A stretch of DNA of 64,000 nt. Origin: Ignatzschineria rhizosphaerae. Lineage in GTDB: Bacteria; Pseudomonadota; Gammaproteobacteria; Cardiobacteriales; Wohlfahrtiimonadaceae. Below are positions 1 to 9,625 of this stretch, one piece after another (the first letter of the stretch is position 1; every line of letters starts with the position of its first letter). The DNA lies in assembly GCF_022655595.1 (NCBI RefSeq), contig NZ_CP093379.1, positions 1,670,501-1,734,500 on the forward strand, given 5' to 3'. The translations under genes and the position numbers were made by a program. The notes below the pieces were generated by a model that had not been told where the DNA came from, did no database searches, and saw only the letters and a program-made list of their open reading frames with translations.

Positions 1-66
1 AGCTATATTTAACTCACTAAAAGCAAAGTCTTAATGAAAAACTCTCAAAAAAAATAAAGAGTTATA

Positions 67-102
67 AACATATTTGGTTTGAAAAACATATTGGGTTTGA
101 AA
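67..102. repeat. Two tandem copies of an 18-bp repeat
   Basis: Positions 67-84 and 85-102 are the same 18-mer (AACATATTTGGTTTGAAA) with one mismatch. They lie just downstream of the 3' end of dnaG, which is read on the minus strand. No gene overlaps them. A slippage-type duplication is the simplest reading. Confidence 0.7.
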
Positions 103-172
103 TCTCAATAAGGACACATCCTATAAATACCCCCTATTTTGATCTGCAATAGTCAGTTTTCAATATCCGAAT

Positions 173-1909
173 CTAAGAATGACGGAGCAACATCAACTCA
201 TCTTCCGTTAATGGCTCATTATTTTGTAGTTTTGCCAGCACTTTCTTTAAAGGAGATTCCCCTTTCGCAAGTTGCTGCATCAAATCTTTTAGCTCCCCTT
301 CTTGGAGCTCTTCATCAATGATTAACTCTTGCATTGCAAGATTTCTAAGCCATTGCCCCCAGGGTTCTTCCTCAAAATGACGTATTAACTGCGCTGCCGT
401 TGCAAGATTTTGGTAATCTTTAATAGCTGCAATCACCTCATAAAGCAAATTTTGCTGACGATCTTCGCTCTCTAATAAAAAATGAAGTCCCTGCAGATCC
501 CTTGCTAAAGCTGGCTTACTTAATAATAAAATTAAAATGCGTTCAACCAGTGATTGACCACTACTAAAATTGACTTTCCGGCGAGAAGTCGTGCTACGCC
601 CCTCTTTTACATAACGATTTAATAAACTTTCTGCTAAATTTGCACGACGACCAAGCTCTGCTCGCAGAAAATCACGTAGCGGAATATCTCGCATACTATT
701 AATTTTCTCACCAGCAATTTCTAAAAACTGTGAACGCCCTTCAAAAGAATTCATATTCACGTCACTTTCAGCGGCTTCAAATAAGAATTGTGAAAGTGGT
801 GCAGCATTTTTAACTAAATTTTGAAAAGCCTCTTTACCATGCGCCTGAACATAACTATCAGGATCTTCTCCCTCTGGGAGAAATAAGAATGAGACCTCTT
901 TCCCTGCAGTTAATACAGAAAAAGACTCATCCATCGCTTTATGCGCCGCGCCTCTACCCGCCCTATCACCATCAAAACAGAAAACAATCCGTGAAGTATA
1001 ACGAAGTAGTAACTCAATTTGACGATGACCAATAGCCGTCCCTAATGTTGCAACGCTATTTCCAATCCCATAATGCGAGAGCATTACAACATCCATATAG
1101 CCTTCTACAACAATAATTTCATTGTAATCTCGGCAATATTTACGAAGCTCATAAAGACCATAAACTTCCTCGCCTTTTTTAAAGATTGGTGTTTCTGGGG
1201 AGTTTAAGTATTTAGGCTCACCTTGATCTAATATGCGCCCACCAAAGCCAATCGTATCACCTTTACGGTTACGAATTGGGAACATAATACGATCCCGAAA
1301 TCGATCATAACGCCGATGATTATCAGACTCACTCAGTAAACCTGCTTCTAATAGCTCATTTTCAGGAATATCATGTTTTGTCAGCTCCGTTAAGAGCCCG
1401 TTCCAGCCTTCTGGCGCAAAACCAATTCCAAACTTTTTAGCATCATCGCCGGTAATACCACGTTTTTGCAGATAATTAACCGCACGCTCTTTATCACTAG
1501 AAATACGCAATTGCTGACGATAAAAAGCCTCTGCCATACTCATCACTTCAAGCAGATTCTTTTGACGCTTAATAGCCGCTTCTGATTGCTTACTGCGACT
1601 TTCATAAGGAACTTCTAACCCTTCAATTTGCGCAAGTGCCTCAATAGCCTCTACAAACTCAAGCCGCTCATAGTTCATTAAAAAATCAAGCACACTACCG
1701 CTTGCATTACAGCCAAAACAGTAATAAAACTGCTTTGGCTCACTGACCGTAAAGGAAGGTGTTTTTTCATCATGAAAAGGACAACAAGCCTTATAGTTAC
1801 TTCCTGCTCTCTTTAGCGGAACACGTTGGTTAATAACACTGACAATATCCGCCCTTGCTATTAACATATCGATAAATTCGCGCGGAATAAACCCCTTACC
1901 TTTACTCAT
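173..1909 (-). CDS. dnaG: DNA primase DnaG
   Basis: Synthesises RNA primers at the replication fork and docks on the DnaB helicase. The 578-residue protein has the usual length and order: an N-terminal CHC2 zinc finger with ligands C43, H46, C64 and C67, a central TOPRIM catalytic region (VVEGYMDVV and CFDGDRAG motifs, about residues 265-315), and a C-terminal helicase-binding region. It follows yqeY by 19 bases on the same strand, and rpoD lies a few genes upstream, so this is a loosened form of the rpsU-dnaG-rpoD macromolecular synthesis cluster. rpsU is not in the window. The Shine-Dalgarno (AGAGGG) is rather far from the ATG, but the N-terminus matches the family. Confidence 0.97.
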   Translation of the reverse strand: MSKGKGFIPREFIDMLIARADIVSVINQRVPLKRAGSNYKACCPFHDEKTPSFTVSEPKQFYYCFGCNASGSVLDFLMNYERLEFVEAIEALAQIEGLEVPYESRSKQSEAAIKRQKNLLEVMSMAEAFYRQQLRISSDKERAVNYLQKRGITGDDAKKFGIGFAPEGWNGLLTELTKHDIPENELLEAGLLSESDNHRRYDRFRDRIMFPIRNRKGDTIGFGGRILDQGEPKYLNSPETPIFKKGEEVYGLYELRKYCRDYNEIIVVEGYMDVVMLSHYGIGNSVATLGTAIGHRQIELLLRYTSRIVFCFDGDRAGRGAAHKAMDESFSVLTAGKEVSFLFLPEGEDPDSYVQAHGKEAFQNLVKNAAPLSQFLFEAAESDVNMNSFEGRSQFLEIAGEKINSMRDIPLRDFLRAELGRRANLAESLLNRYVKEGRSTTSRRKVNFSSGQSLVERILILLLSKPALARDLQGLHFLLESEDRQQNLLYEVIAAIKDYQNLATAAQLIRHFEEEPWGQWLRNLAMQELIIDEELQEGELKDLMQQLAKGESPLKKVLAKLQNNEPLTEDELMLLRHS

Positions 1910-1928
1910 TAATCAGTGCAACCCTCTA

Positions 1929-2369
1929 TTAACCTAAACGGCTCTTCACAATTGCGCTCACAGCTGACATATCAGCTTTACCTAAAAGCTCAGGGCGAAT
2001 TGCCGCCATTAATTTGCCCATACCACTCATATCTTTTACCTCTAGACTTGCAATTGCAGCATCTACAATCGCAATAACCTCAGCTTCTGAAAGCTGCGCT
2101 GGAAGATATGGCATGATATATGTTAATTGCTCTTCTTCTTTCTCCACTAAATCATGACGATCAGCTTTTTTAAATTGATCGATAGATTCACGGCGCTGAT
2201 TCACCATACGATTTAAAATCGTCAGATAATCTGCTTCAACAAGCGCCTCACCTCTTTTCTGTAATTCTGCTTCTTGCACTTCAGCTAAGATTGCACGTAA
2301 AGTTGTGACTTTCTCACGCTCTTTAGCACGCATTGCATCTTTTACATCATTTTGAATTGTTGCTTTCAT
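1929..2369 (-). CDS. yqeY: GatB/YqeY domain protein
   Basis: A 146-residue all-helical protein of the YqeY family, related to the C-terminal tRNA-binding tail of GatB. The protein is expected to be cytosolic. Its exact role is unsettled; a link to tRNA-dependent amidation or RNA binding is inferred from the fold. Family hallmarks seen are the start KATIQNDVKDAMRAKEREK, the YLPAQLSEAE segment and the glycine-rich GMGKLMAAIRPELLGKADM segment. It sits directly upstream of dnaG with a 19-base gap and is probably co-transcribed, as in many proteobacteria. Confidence 0.92.
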   Translation of the reverse strand: MKATIQNDVKDAMRAKEREKVTTLRAILAEVQEAELQKRGEALVEADYLTILNRMVNQRRESIDQFKKADRHDLVEKEEEQLTYIMPYLPAQLSEAEVIAIVDAAIASLEVKDMSGMGKLMAAIRPELLGKADMSAVSAIVKSRLG

Positions 2370-2402
2370 CTTTTTCCTTTATCTCATTAACGACTAATTA
2401 AA

Positions 2403-2427
2403 GAAGGGAGACATCAAGCCTCCCTTC
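2403..2427 (-). terminator. Hairpin terminator downstream of the DUF945 gene
   Basis: Stem GAAGGGAG/CTCCCTTC with a 9-base loop, followed on the minus strand by TTTAATTAG. The U-run is weak. It would separate the upstream DUF945 gene from yqeY. Confidence 0.5.
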
Positions 2428-2473
2428 GATATTCTATCTATAGGGCCATCTTCTAGATAAAGATAACCCTACT

Positions 2474-2516
2474 ATATGAAGAGATACCGACGATTAAACC
2501 ATCGTGATACTCATAT
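2474..2516. other. Nested inverted repeat between DUF945 gene and yqeY
   Basis: An outer pair ATATGA/TCATAT encloses an inner pair ACGAT/ATCGT. It has no following U-run on either strand, so it is not a classical terminator. It lies in the same 160-base gap as the hairpin at 2403-2427. Confidence 0.4.
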
Positions 2517-2529
2517 AATTACATTCTAA

Positions 2530-4014
2530 CTAGTTTAATAAACCCGCAATTGCTTCAAGATCAAGTGGCTTACCATTGACGATCCAAGCACCATTTTCAT
2601 ATTGTATATGAACACGAAGCCCATCAGCAACAAACTCTATTAATGGCGCTTCAGCGCTTAACATCATCGCCATCAACTGCATCTGCTGATAAGCTTCCTG
2701 CATTGCCTTACGAGCTGCATCCATAGTCTCTTCCTCACCTGCTGCTAATAATGCATTACTACCAAACTCAATGATATAAGCTTTTGGCGATGTGACATCT
2801 AACTCGATTGCCGCAATATATTGATTTACAAACTCAAAAAACCCTAAACCTGCAAATAATTGATCTAATGCCGCATCATCAGTAACATCTACTGTTGCAA
2901 GCTTTTCAATAAGCGCTGAATTAGGAGTAATACTTAAGAATTTCTTCGCTTCATGTTCACCAAGCTTACCATTAATATGAAATTCTACTGCTGTATCTTC
3001 TACAAGATATGTCTTAAAGAGTGCAAAAGCATTTTTGTAGGAATCATCAAAACTACTAAAATTATTAATTCCCGCCTCAGTAAGCTGCTCAAATAAATTA
3101 TCAGCTAACGGCGTTAAAAATAGATCAAATGAAAGATCCCCAAAATTTGCAACAACATCGCGACCTTTTGGTGTTACTTGAATCTCTTTAACATCAATCT
3201 CTCCAAAGATCGTTGGCGCATTATCTCTAAGCTCAGCTCCCGTGCGATAAGAGATCTTATCAAGATTTACCTTCGTTTTTTGCTCATCACCACTATGCGC
3301 ACTTAAAACTTCTAACCCATTTAATTCAAAAACAGATTTCTGGATTTTCTCATCATAGTTTAATTCAGTATCAAGCAGAAGATCTTCCACATTAATCTTT
3401 ACATCACTCTCTTGATCTTTCACTTCTACGACGACATTACCGGTTTTATAAGTACCTTTTAAGGAATCAATTTTAGAAAAATCATCCTTAAAACCATAAT
3501 CCCCCTCACCTACTAACCCTTCAATACGAATAAAACCTCTCTTCTCAGTATCAGGATTACTCACTTCTAATGTTGGAAATTCACTTTTAAATTTAAAATG
3601 CTGATTCTCACGATCAATCTGGCTTTGTGTTGCCACACCTTTTACTTCCATCAAAATAGAATCAACGCCATCAATTTGTGAATGTAAAGCATAATCACTA
3701 TTAGAGATTACTGTCGCAACGCCTTTATTCTCAGCGTAGTTAGTGAAAACAACTTCACCAATCTCTTTAATTTGAAGATTTTCCTTCTCATTAAAGGAAA
3801 TTTTGCTATTGACTTCAAAATCAGCAACATTATCACTACGTGTAATGCCTTCTATCTTCAATTCACGATCTTTGAAGATTGCTAAACCTGAGCTATCTAA
3901 AACTGTTTCTGCAATTGCTTTATAATCTTGCTCAAATAATTCGATAGAGGGTGCTGCGTTTACGTTACCTAAAAATAGGAGTGGCAAAGTTAAGGCAAGA
4001 ATTCTTTTTTTCAT
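2530..4014 (-). CDS. YdgA/DUF945 family exported protein
   Basis: A 494-residue protein matching the DUF945 (YdgA-like) family in length (Escherichia coli YdgA is about 500 residues) and in its late LEVTSPKAY-type and helical AMQEAYQQMQLMAM segments. A signal peptide is clear: MKKR, a hydrophobic core LALTLPLLFLG, then a cleavage site near NVNAA at about residue 21. It should be periplasmic or membrane-anchored. The function of the family is not established. It has its own leader of about 100 bases and is followed by a hairpin terminator, so it looks monocistronic. Confidence 0.75.
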   Translation of the reverse strand: MKKRILALTLPLLFLGNVNAAPSIELFEQDYKAIAETVLDSSGLAIFKDRELKIEGITRSDNVADFEVNSKISFNEKENLQIKEIGEVVFTNYAENKGVATVISNSDYALHSQIDGVDSILMEVKGVATQSQIDRENQHFKFKSEFPTLEVSNPDTEKRGFIRIEGLVGEGDYGFKDDFSKIDSLKGTYKTGNVVVEVKDQESDVKINVEDLLLDTELNYDEKIQKSVFELNGLEVLSAHSGDEQKTKVNLDKISYRTGAELRDNAPTIFGEIDVKEIQVTPKGRDVVANFGDLSFDLFLTPLADNLFEQLTEAGINNFSSFDDSYKNAFALFKTYLVEDTAVEFHINGKLGEHEAKKFLSITPNSALIEKLATVDVTDDAALDQLFAGLGFFEFVNQYIAAIELDVTSPKAYIIEFGSNALLAAGEEETMDAARKAMQEAYQQMQLMAMMLSAEAPLIEFVADGLRVHIQYENGAWIVNGKPLDLEAIAGLLN

Positions 4015-4115
4015 GTAAGTGTCCTGAAGATTATTATTGATATAAATAACTTTATAATAGGTAATATACTGAATATTTGTATAAATCGTCGAATAATTAT
4101 CACACTTTAGTGAAA

Positions 4116-5081
4116 CTATTCCCCCATCATCTGCTGATACGCTTTTAAAAGAACATTAAAATCAGCCCCTTCTTTATGCATATTCTCACTTAAATAACGG
4201 CGCCATAATCGACTTTTGGGTACTTCATGAAAAAGCCCCAACATATGGCGAGCAATATGATTTAAGCGTCCACCTTGATTGATATGCTTAGTAATATAGC
4301 CTTCCATTGCCATAATGACATCAAACCGCGTTAATGCTTCATGATTATCATTATAAATTTCTCGATCTACATCGTTCATTTGATAAGGATGATGATAGAT
4401 AGAGCGCCCCATCATCACACTATCAACCTTTTGCAATAATGATTTAGCTTCTTGCAGATCTTGAACGCCCCCATTAATTCCTATCACCAACGCAGGATAT
4501 TGCTTTTTAATTTCAAAAACTCGTTCATAATTAAGGGGCGGAATTTCACGATTTTCTTTTGGAGATAAACCAGAAAGCCAAGCTTTACGGGCATGTAAAA
4601 TAAAATTATCACACCCCCTAGCTGAAATTTCATCAATAAATTTTGCAAGAAATGCATAACTATCTTCATCATCAATGCCTATTCGGGTTTTGATCGTAAC
4701 AGGCAGTGAGGTCGCTTCACTCATAGCCTGATAACAATCAGCAACAAGCGTTGGCTCTTCCATCAAGCACGCCCCAAATCGACCTTTTTGCACCCTATCA
4801 GATGGACAACCACAGTTTAAGTTAATTTCACTATAACCATAAGATTCCCCAATTTTAGCAGCCTTTGCTAAATCAGTCGGATCCGAGCCTCCTAATTGGA
4901 GTGCAACAGGCCCCTTCTCTTCAAAATAGAGATGCCGATCTTGATCACCATATAAGATAGCCCCTGTGGTGACCATTTCACTATACAAAAGTGCATGATG
5001 ACTCATTACTCTATAAAAATAACGACAATGGCGATCTGTCCAATCTAGCATTGGCGCTACAGAAAATTTTTCAACCTGCAT
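4116..5081 (-). CDS. dusA: tRNA-dihydrouridine synthase A
   Basis: Flavin enzyme reducing uridines 20 and 20a in the D-loop of tRNAs. The 321-residue protein shows the DusA-specific start FSVAPMLDWTDRHCR, the catalytic cysteine C92 in the NLNCGCPSDRVQ motif, the RIGIDD segment and the GGV..MMGRSIYHHPY phosphate-binding region of the FMN barrel. The C-terminus carries the GLFHEVPKSRLWRRYLSENM helix bundle typical of DusA rather than DusB or DusC. Upstream lies the terminator of rpoD, so it has its own promoter. Confidence 0.96.
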   Translation of the reverse strand: MQVEKFSVAPMLDWTDRHCRYFYRVMSHHALLYSEMVTTGAILYGDQDRHLYFEEKGPVALQLGGSDPTDLAKAAKIGESYGYSEINLNCGCPSDRVQKGRFGACLMEEPTLVADCYQAMSEATSLPVTIKTRIGIDDEDSYAFLAKFIDEISARGCDNFILHARKAWLSGLSPKENREIPPLNYERVFEIKKQYPALVIGINGGVQDLQEAKSLLQKVDSVMMGRSIYHHPYQMNDVDREIYNDNHEALTRFDVIMAMEGYITKHINQGGRLNHIARHMLGLFHEVPKSRLWRRYLSENMHKEGADFNVLLKAYQQMMGE

Positions 5082-5150
5082 AGGCTTCCATATTTATTAG
5101 TAAGAAGATATTTGTTAGAGAATTTTATCAAATCTCTACGTAATGATAAA

Positions 5151-5191
5151 ACAAAAAATCCCCGAGATATAAGCAATAGCTCGGGGATTTT
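5151..5191 (-). terminator. Strong intrinsic terminator of rpoD
   Basis: A 12-bp stem AAAATCCCCGAG/CTCGGGGATTTT (5155-5166 and 5180-5191) with a 13-base loop; on the minus strand it runs into TTTTTTGTTTTA. It lies about 20 bases past the rpoD stop codon. Confidence 0.9.
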
Positions 5192-5209
5192 CAGAGATTC
5201 TAAAGAATC

Positions 5210-7030
5210 TTAATCAACATCTAAGAAGCTTTTTAAGCTCTCTGAACGATTAGGATGACGAAGCTTACGTAATGCTTTCGCCTCAATCTGACGAATACGC
5301 TCACGCGTAACATCAAACTGCTTACCAACCTCTTCTAATGTGTGATCGGTATTCATATCAATACCAAAACGCATACGAAGAACTTTTGCCTCTCTTGCCG
5401 TTAATGTATCTAACACTTCACGAGTTGCATCGTTAAGACCTTCATCTGTTGCTGACTCCATAGGAGAAACTGCATAGACGTCTTCGATAAAGTCGCCTAA
5501 ACTTGAGTCCTCATCATCCCCTACCGGTGTCTCCATAGAGACAGGTTCACGAGCAATCTTGAGCACGCGACGTACTCGCTCTTCTGTTTCACCCATCGCT
5601 TCAGCAATCTCTTCCGGTGTTGCTTCACGTCCAAACTCTTGCAACAATTGACGAGAAATACGATTTAACTTATTAATCGTCTCAATCATATGAACAGGGA
5701 TACGAATTGTACGCGCCTGATCTGCAATAGAACGAGTGATAGCCTGACGAATCCACCATGTTGCATAAGTTGAGAACTTATAACCACGGCGATATTCAAA
5801 TTTATCAACCGCTTTCATCAAACCGATATTTCCTTCTTGGATCAGATCCAAGAATTGCAATCCACGATTGGTATATTTTTTGGCAATAGAGATTACAAGT
5901 CTTAAGTTCGCCTCAATCATCTCACGTTTTGCACGGCGCGCTTGCGCCTCACCAATTGAGATTTGACGATTAATCTCTTTAATCTCATAAATCGTTAAAT
6001 CAGTTTCCCCTTCAATTTTTGCTAAGCGATCTTGATACTCATAAATATGTTTTTCAAACTCTTTAAGAGGTTCTACATATTTTGCTTTACGATTGAAAAC
6101 ATCATCTTTAAAGACTTCTTTATTCGCTTCATTTCTTGGGAAAACTTTTAAGAATTCTGTACGCGGCATTTTAGCTTTAGCCACACAGATATGCATAATT
6201 TTACGCTCAAGTGGACGAATACGATCAATCGTCTCGCGCAACTTATCATACATCTCAATTTGCAGTTTTGGCGCTAATTGGAATTCCATGAACTTCTCAC
6301 GAAGACCGGCACGAACTTCCTTGATTTTATCTGATTTACTGGTTGCGCCCTCTTTCTCTTTGATGGCATTAAGCTTATCTACAATCGCTTGTAACTCAGT
6401 AATTTTGGTTGCTAAAATTTCTGGATCAGGCCCATTAGCGCTGTCATCAACCTCAACTTCCTCATCTTCCTTCTCTTCATCTTCAAGATAGAAACTTGGA
6501 TCAATAAAGCCAAGTACAACATCTGTTAATCGACCTTCCTCTTTTACTGCTGCATGGTAAGAATCGATTAAATGATAAGTTGCAGGAACATAGAGAGCTA
6601 ATGAATTTAATGAAGAATGAAGACCTTCCTCAATTCTAATTGCGATCTGCTTCTCTTCTTCACGCGTTAAAAGATCAACAGTTCCCATCTCACGCATATA
6701 CATACGAACAGGGTCTGTTGTGCGTCCGATCTCTTCATCATCGATATTCGCTAATACTTCAGCCGCTTCTTCAACAGCATCATCACTATCTAAAGACTCG
6801 CTTAACATTAAAGTATCTTCATCAGGCGCCTCTTCATGGACCGAGATTCCCATATCTTCAATCATCGCAATGATACTTTCGATTTGCTCTGGATCAACCA
6901 TTCCTTTTGGAAGATGGTCATTTACCTCAGCATAGGTAAGATATCCTTGCTCTTTACCATAAGCGATAAGCTTTTTAATTTGTTCTTTTTTAAGCTGATC
7001 TTGTTTTTTTTGATCTGACTGATTGCTCAT
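5210..7030 (-). CDS. rpoD: RNA polymerase primary sigma factor RpoD (sigma-70)
   Basis: Directs core RNA polymerase to housekeeping promoters. All regions are present in 606 residues: region 1.1 with an acidic linker, region 1.2 ([16 protein letters not shown]), the non-conserved region with an acidic stretch, region 2 ([25 protein letters not shown] and [14 protein letters not shown]), region 3 and region 4.2 ([18 protein letters not shown]). Its -10 contact residues (Gln and Thr of WWIRQAIT) and -35 contact residues (R, E and Q of TRERIRQ) are canonical, unlike those of the neighbouring second sigma factor. A strong terminator follows the gene, and a 5' hairpin lies 42-61 bases before the start codon. 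Confidence 0.99.
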   Translation of the reverse strand: MSNQSDQKKQDQLKKEQIKKLIAYGKEQGYLTYAEVNDHLPKGMVDPEQIESIIAMIEDMGISVHEEAPDEDTLMLSESLDSDDAVEEAAEVLANIDDEEIGRTTDPVRMYMREMGTVDLLTREEEKQIAIRIEEGLHSSLNSLALYVPATYHLIDSYHAAVKEEGRLTDVVLGFIDPSFYLEDEEKEDEEVEVDDSANGPDPEILATKITELQAIVDKLNAIKEKEGATSKSDKIKEVRAGLREKFMEFQLAPKLQIEMYDKLRETIDRIRPLERKIMHICVAKAKMPRTEFLKVFPRNEANKEVFKDDVFNRKAKYVEPLKEFEKHIYEYQDRLAKIEGETDLTIYEIKEINRQISIGEAQARRAKREMIEANLRLVISIAKKYTNRGLQFLDLIQEGNIGLMKAVDKFEYRRGYKFSTYATWWIRQAITRSIADQARTIRIPVHMIETINKLNRISRQLLQEFGREATPEEIAEAMGETEERVRRVLKIAREPVSMETPVGDDEDSSLGDFIEDVYAVSPMESATDEGLNDATREVLDTLTAREAKVLRMRFGIDMNTDHTLEEVGKQFDVTRERIRQIEAKALRKLRHPNRSESLKSFLDVD

Positions 7031-7071
7031 AATTTAGAATGATACCCTCAATTTATAAGTACACGAATACC

Positions 7072-7091
7072 GCTTGCTTAAGACAGCAAGC
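7072..7091. other. Short hairpin in the rpoD leader
   Basis: Perfect 7-bp inverted repeat GCTTGCT/AGCAAGC around a 6-base loop, 42 bases upstream of the rpoD start. It has no U-run. It could be a leader structure or a protein site. Confidence 0.4.
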
Positions 7092-7327
7092 AGAATATCA
7101 TAACATGTTTCACTCATTTCGGATACTCAGAAAAAAACAAATACAGTCGTTTAAAGAATCTATTATTTAAATAGCTCATATTTCTAGTTATCTAGCGCAC
7201 TGTTGTTTTATTCATAGACTGCTTATCCACCCACAACAGAAATATGGTGATGAATATTGATAATTCAAGTGCATCTAGAAAATTTTTAATTTCCGCCTCT
7301 TTAACCCTACAAAAAAACTATAACCTT

Positions 7328-8326
7328 TTAATTTAAAATATCCGTTATCTCTATCCCTTTTTGTTCAAAAATTTCCTTTAACATCTCTAATGCTCTTGCT
7401 TGAGAGTAACGGACTTGATCTCTTGTTAAGCCTAACAGCTCTCCTGTTCTCTCTAAGGTTTTTTTCTGCCTACCATTAATTCCAAATCGATATTCAATCA
7501 CACTTCTTGATTGCGGCTCTAGGAGTGAGAGGGTTGATTCTAAAATGGTATATTCTTCACTCCCCATTAAGACCTCTATGGCATCACTTGCAACCTCATC
7601 TGACACAATATTATAAAAGTCAGCCTCACCATCTTGATCTCGACTAATTGCGGCATCTAAAGAGAGTGTTGACTCATGATTTGCCATCAAGTCCATCACC
7701 TCTGTCACCCCTAAATTCATCTCTATAGCAATCTCACTGATCGTTGGGTCTCGATGTAATTTTTGTGACAACTCTTTTTTTACGGCTAGCATACGCGCAA
7801 TCGCTTTATTGATATGAATAGGGATTCTAATTGTTCTCCCATCATTCATAATCGCATTGCTCAAATAGTGCCGAATCCACCAAACTGCGTAGGTTGAAAA
7901 GCGAAAACCTCTTTCTGGTTCAAATTTACTAATCGCATGCATAATCCCTAAATTCCCTTCAGAAATAAGATCATGAAGCTCTACACCTTGGTTTTGATAT
8001 CGTTGAGCAATCATAATGACAAGCCTTAAATTCCCTTTAAAAAGCTTACGCCAGGCATTCATATCCCCCTCTCGAGCAGCAAGGCCATATTCCCGCTCTT
8101 CTTCTGCCGTCAATAATGGATGTTTGCCAACATCAGAATAGTAACGATAAAGGATATTTTCATGCCCTGAGTAGCTATTTTGACTACTTTTCAAAATATT
8201 ATTAAACTCGTCATTTTCAATATCACTCCCCGCTTCAAAATCAGCATCATGAAGCATTTCATCTACTACTAGATTTTTATTTGTCGCCTCTTTACCACTT
8301 TTGATCACTTCTATCTTATCTTTCAT
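7328..8326 (-). CDS. RpoS-like group-2 sigma factor with altered promoter-contact residues
   Basis: A 332-residue sigma-70 family protein. Region 1.2 (YRYYSDVGKHPLLTAEEE), region 2 (NLRLVIMIAQRYQNQG, GFRFSTYAVWWIRH), region 3 and a C-terminal tail KEIFEQKGIEITDILN match RpoS better than RpoH; the RpoH box is absent. Unusual residues sit at the positions that touch DNA. In WWIRHYLSN (149-157), the Gln437 and Thr440 equivalents of E. coli sigma-70 are His153 and Ser156. In TRDQVRYSQ (301-309), the Glu585 and Gln589 equivalents are Asp303 and Tyr307. A strong Shine-Dalgarno GGAGGAAT precedes the ATG. Upstream is a long AT-rich leader with two dyads (8430-8445 and 8618-8633). It may be a diverged RpoS or a specialised alternative sigma factor. 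Confidence 0.85.
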   Translation of the reverse strand: MKDKIEVIKSGKEATNKNLVVDEMLHDADFEAGSDIENDEFNNILKSSQNSYSGHENILYRYYSDVGKHPLLTAEEEREYGLAAREGDMNAWRKLFKGNLRLVIMIAQRYQNQGVELHDLISEGNLGIMHAISKFEPERGFRFSTYAVWWIRHYLSNAIMNDGRTIRIPIHINKAIARMLAVKKELSQKLHRDPTISEIAIEMNLGVTEVMDLMANHESTLSLDAAISRDQDGEADFYNIVSDEVASDAIEVLMGSEEYTILESTLSLLEPQSRSVIEYRFGINGRQKKTLERTGELLGLTRDQVRYSQARALEMLKEIFEQKGIEITDILN

Positions 8327-8429
8327 AGTGTTATTCCTCCATCAATCTACACACTTCCAGATGTGTCATAGACATAAGCCATTGTTAATATAAATGATAG
8401 CTATCGACTATTCATTAAAACAGTGGAAA

Positions 8430-8445
8430 TTTACTATTTTGTAAA
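8430..8445. promoter_or_regulatory. Candidate operator, half-sites TTTAC and GTAAA
   Basis: TTTACTATTTTGTAAA, an imperfect dyad about 104 bases upstream of the sigma gene start. It shares outer half-sites and flanking AAAA/GAAA context with the perfect palindrome at 8618-8633. The binding protein is unknown. Confidence 0.4.
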
Positions 8446-8617
8446 TAAAAAAGAGGGTGAAAAAACCTTAGTAAAAACAAAAAATATAGTAAAGGAGCAA
8501 AATATAGATACCTTACTAGATATCTATATGCTTAATATATAATTAAAAAAAATCTCACCAATAAATATATTGTTATTAATATAATATATTTAAATAAAAT
8601 ATTGAGGGTATTGAAAA

Positions 8618-8633
8618 TTTACAAATTTGTAAA
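8618..8633. promoter_or_regulatory. Candidate operator, perfect 16-bp palindrome
   Basis: TTTACAAATTTGTAAA is identical on both strands and lies about 290 bases upstream of the sigma gene. It is the stronger of two related dyads spaced 188 bases apart. I do not recognise it as the site of a named regulator. Confidence 0.45.
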
Positions 8634-8792
8634 GAATGATTGCAGAAATTATTGTTATTAATATATAGAACAATGCACCATTACATAAAAACAAAAAGCA
8701 CTATTAGAAATTTTTATTTAACAATATCATTATTTAAATAAAAAACCCGCATTCTAAAATGAAGTGACCCCATAAAGTTGGACAGTTTAAAA

Positions 8793-9593
8793 TTATAAAG
8801 ACAAGGACTGAGTTCGATATTCTATTGGACTTAGTCCTTTTAATTTAAGCTTAATTCGTTTGTGATTGTAATAATCAATATATTTGTGTAGCTCTGTTTG
8901 AAGATGATCTACTGATTCAAACCGTTGTGTGTAAAAAAATTCTGATTTTAATATCCCAAAAAAGTTCTCTATGACAGCATTATCATAGCAATTACCTTTA
9001 CGGGACATACTCTGTTTAATATTGTTTTTCTTTAGGTTTTGTTGATACTGAGCCATTTGATATTGCCAACCTTGATCTGAATGAAGGATCAGCTTTTCTC
9101 GACCTCTCTTACTACTTTGTAAGTATGTTAAGGCTTTCTCCAACATCCGTTCGACTAATTCATATTTTGGTCTTTTTGTAATTTCATAACTAATAACTTC
9201 TTGATTATAGAGATCTAGAATCGGAGATAAATAGAGTTTCTCCCCATTGACTTTGAACTCTGTAACATCTGTTACCCATTTTTGGTTAGGCTTGCTTGCT
9301 GTAAATTGACGTTGTAAAAGATTCTTAGCAACTCTTCCAATCTGGCCTTTATAAGAACGATATTTCTTTGGACGAATCAAAGATTTTAGGTTCAACTGTT
9401 TCATTAGCCTCTGGACTTTCTTATGGTTAATGATGAACTCTCGCCTTAGTATTGCTGTAATTCTGCGATAGCCATAACGCCCCTTGTTCTCATGATAAAT
9501 TGACAATATTTTCGCTTTAAGATCACTTTCCGGATCAGCAGAGAAGAGTGACTTTCGATGATAATAATAACTACTTCTCGCAAGATGGGTCAC
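8793..9593 (-). CDS. IS3-family transposase OrfB (DDE integrase domain)
   Basis: Catalytic part of the IS3 transposase. The start region ARSSYYYHRK and the rve core are visible: first catalytic Asp in KWVTDVTEF, second in ILHSDQGWQYQ, and the Glu in CYDNAVIENFFGILKSE. The C-terminus KLKGLSPIEYR is typical. The annotated GTG start is probably not used alone: the frame continues upstream as IEELKEKHPLTLLLKVTHL, which is the usual junction in the IS150 group. The protein is expected as an OrfAB fusion made by a -1 frameshift near 9689-9695. Confidence 0.93.
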   Translation of the reverse strand: MTHLARSSYYYHRKSLFSADPESDLKAKILSIYHENKGRYGYRRITAILRREFIINHKKVQRLMKQLNLKSLIRPKKYRSYKGQIGRVAKNLLQRQFTASKPNQKWVTDVTEFKVNGEKLYLSPILDLYNQEVISYEITKRPKYELVERMLEKALTYLQSSKRGREKLILHSDQGWQYQMAQYQQNLKKNNIKQSMSRKGNCYDNAVIENFFGILKSEFFYTQRFESVDHLQTELHKYIDYYNHKRIKLKLKGLSPIEYRTQSLSL

Positions 9594-9625
9594 TTTAAGT
9601 AGGAGTGTTAAAGGATGCTTCTCTT

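Larger units (their letters stand above)
8327..8759. other. AT-rich upstream region of the RpoS-like sigma gene
   Basis: About 430 bases without a gene, very rich in A and T, between the sigma gene (minus strand) and the left end of the IS3 element. It holds two similar dyads described separately and the left half of the patB terminator. No clear sigma-70 promoter stands out among the many AT-rich hexamers. Confidence 0.5.

Noticed and set aside
7328-8326. Heat-shock sigma factor RpoH
   Set aside because: The RpoH box and the typical RpoH region 2.4 are absent; the C-terminal tail and region 3 follow RpoS.
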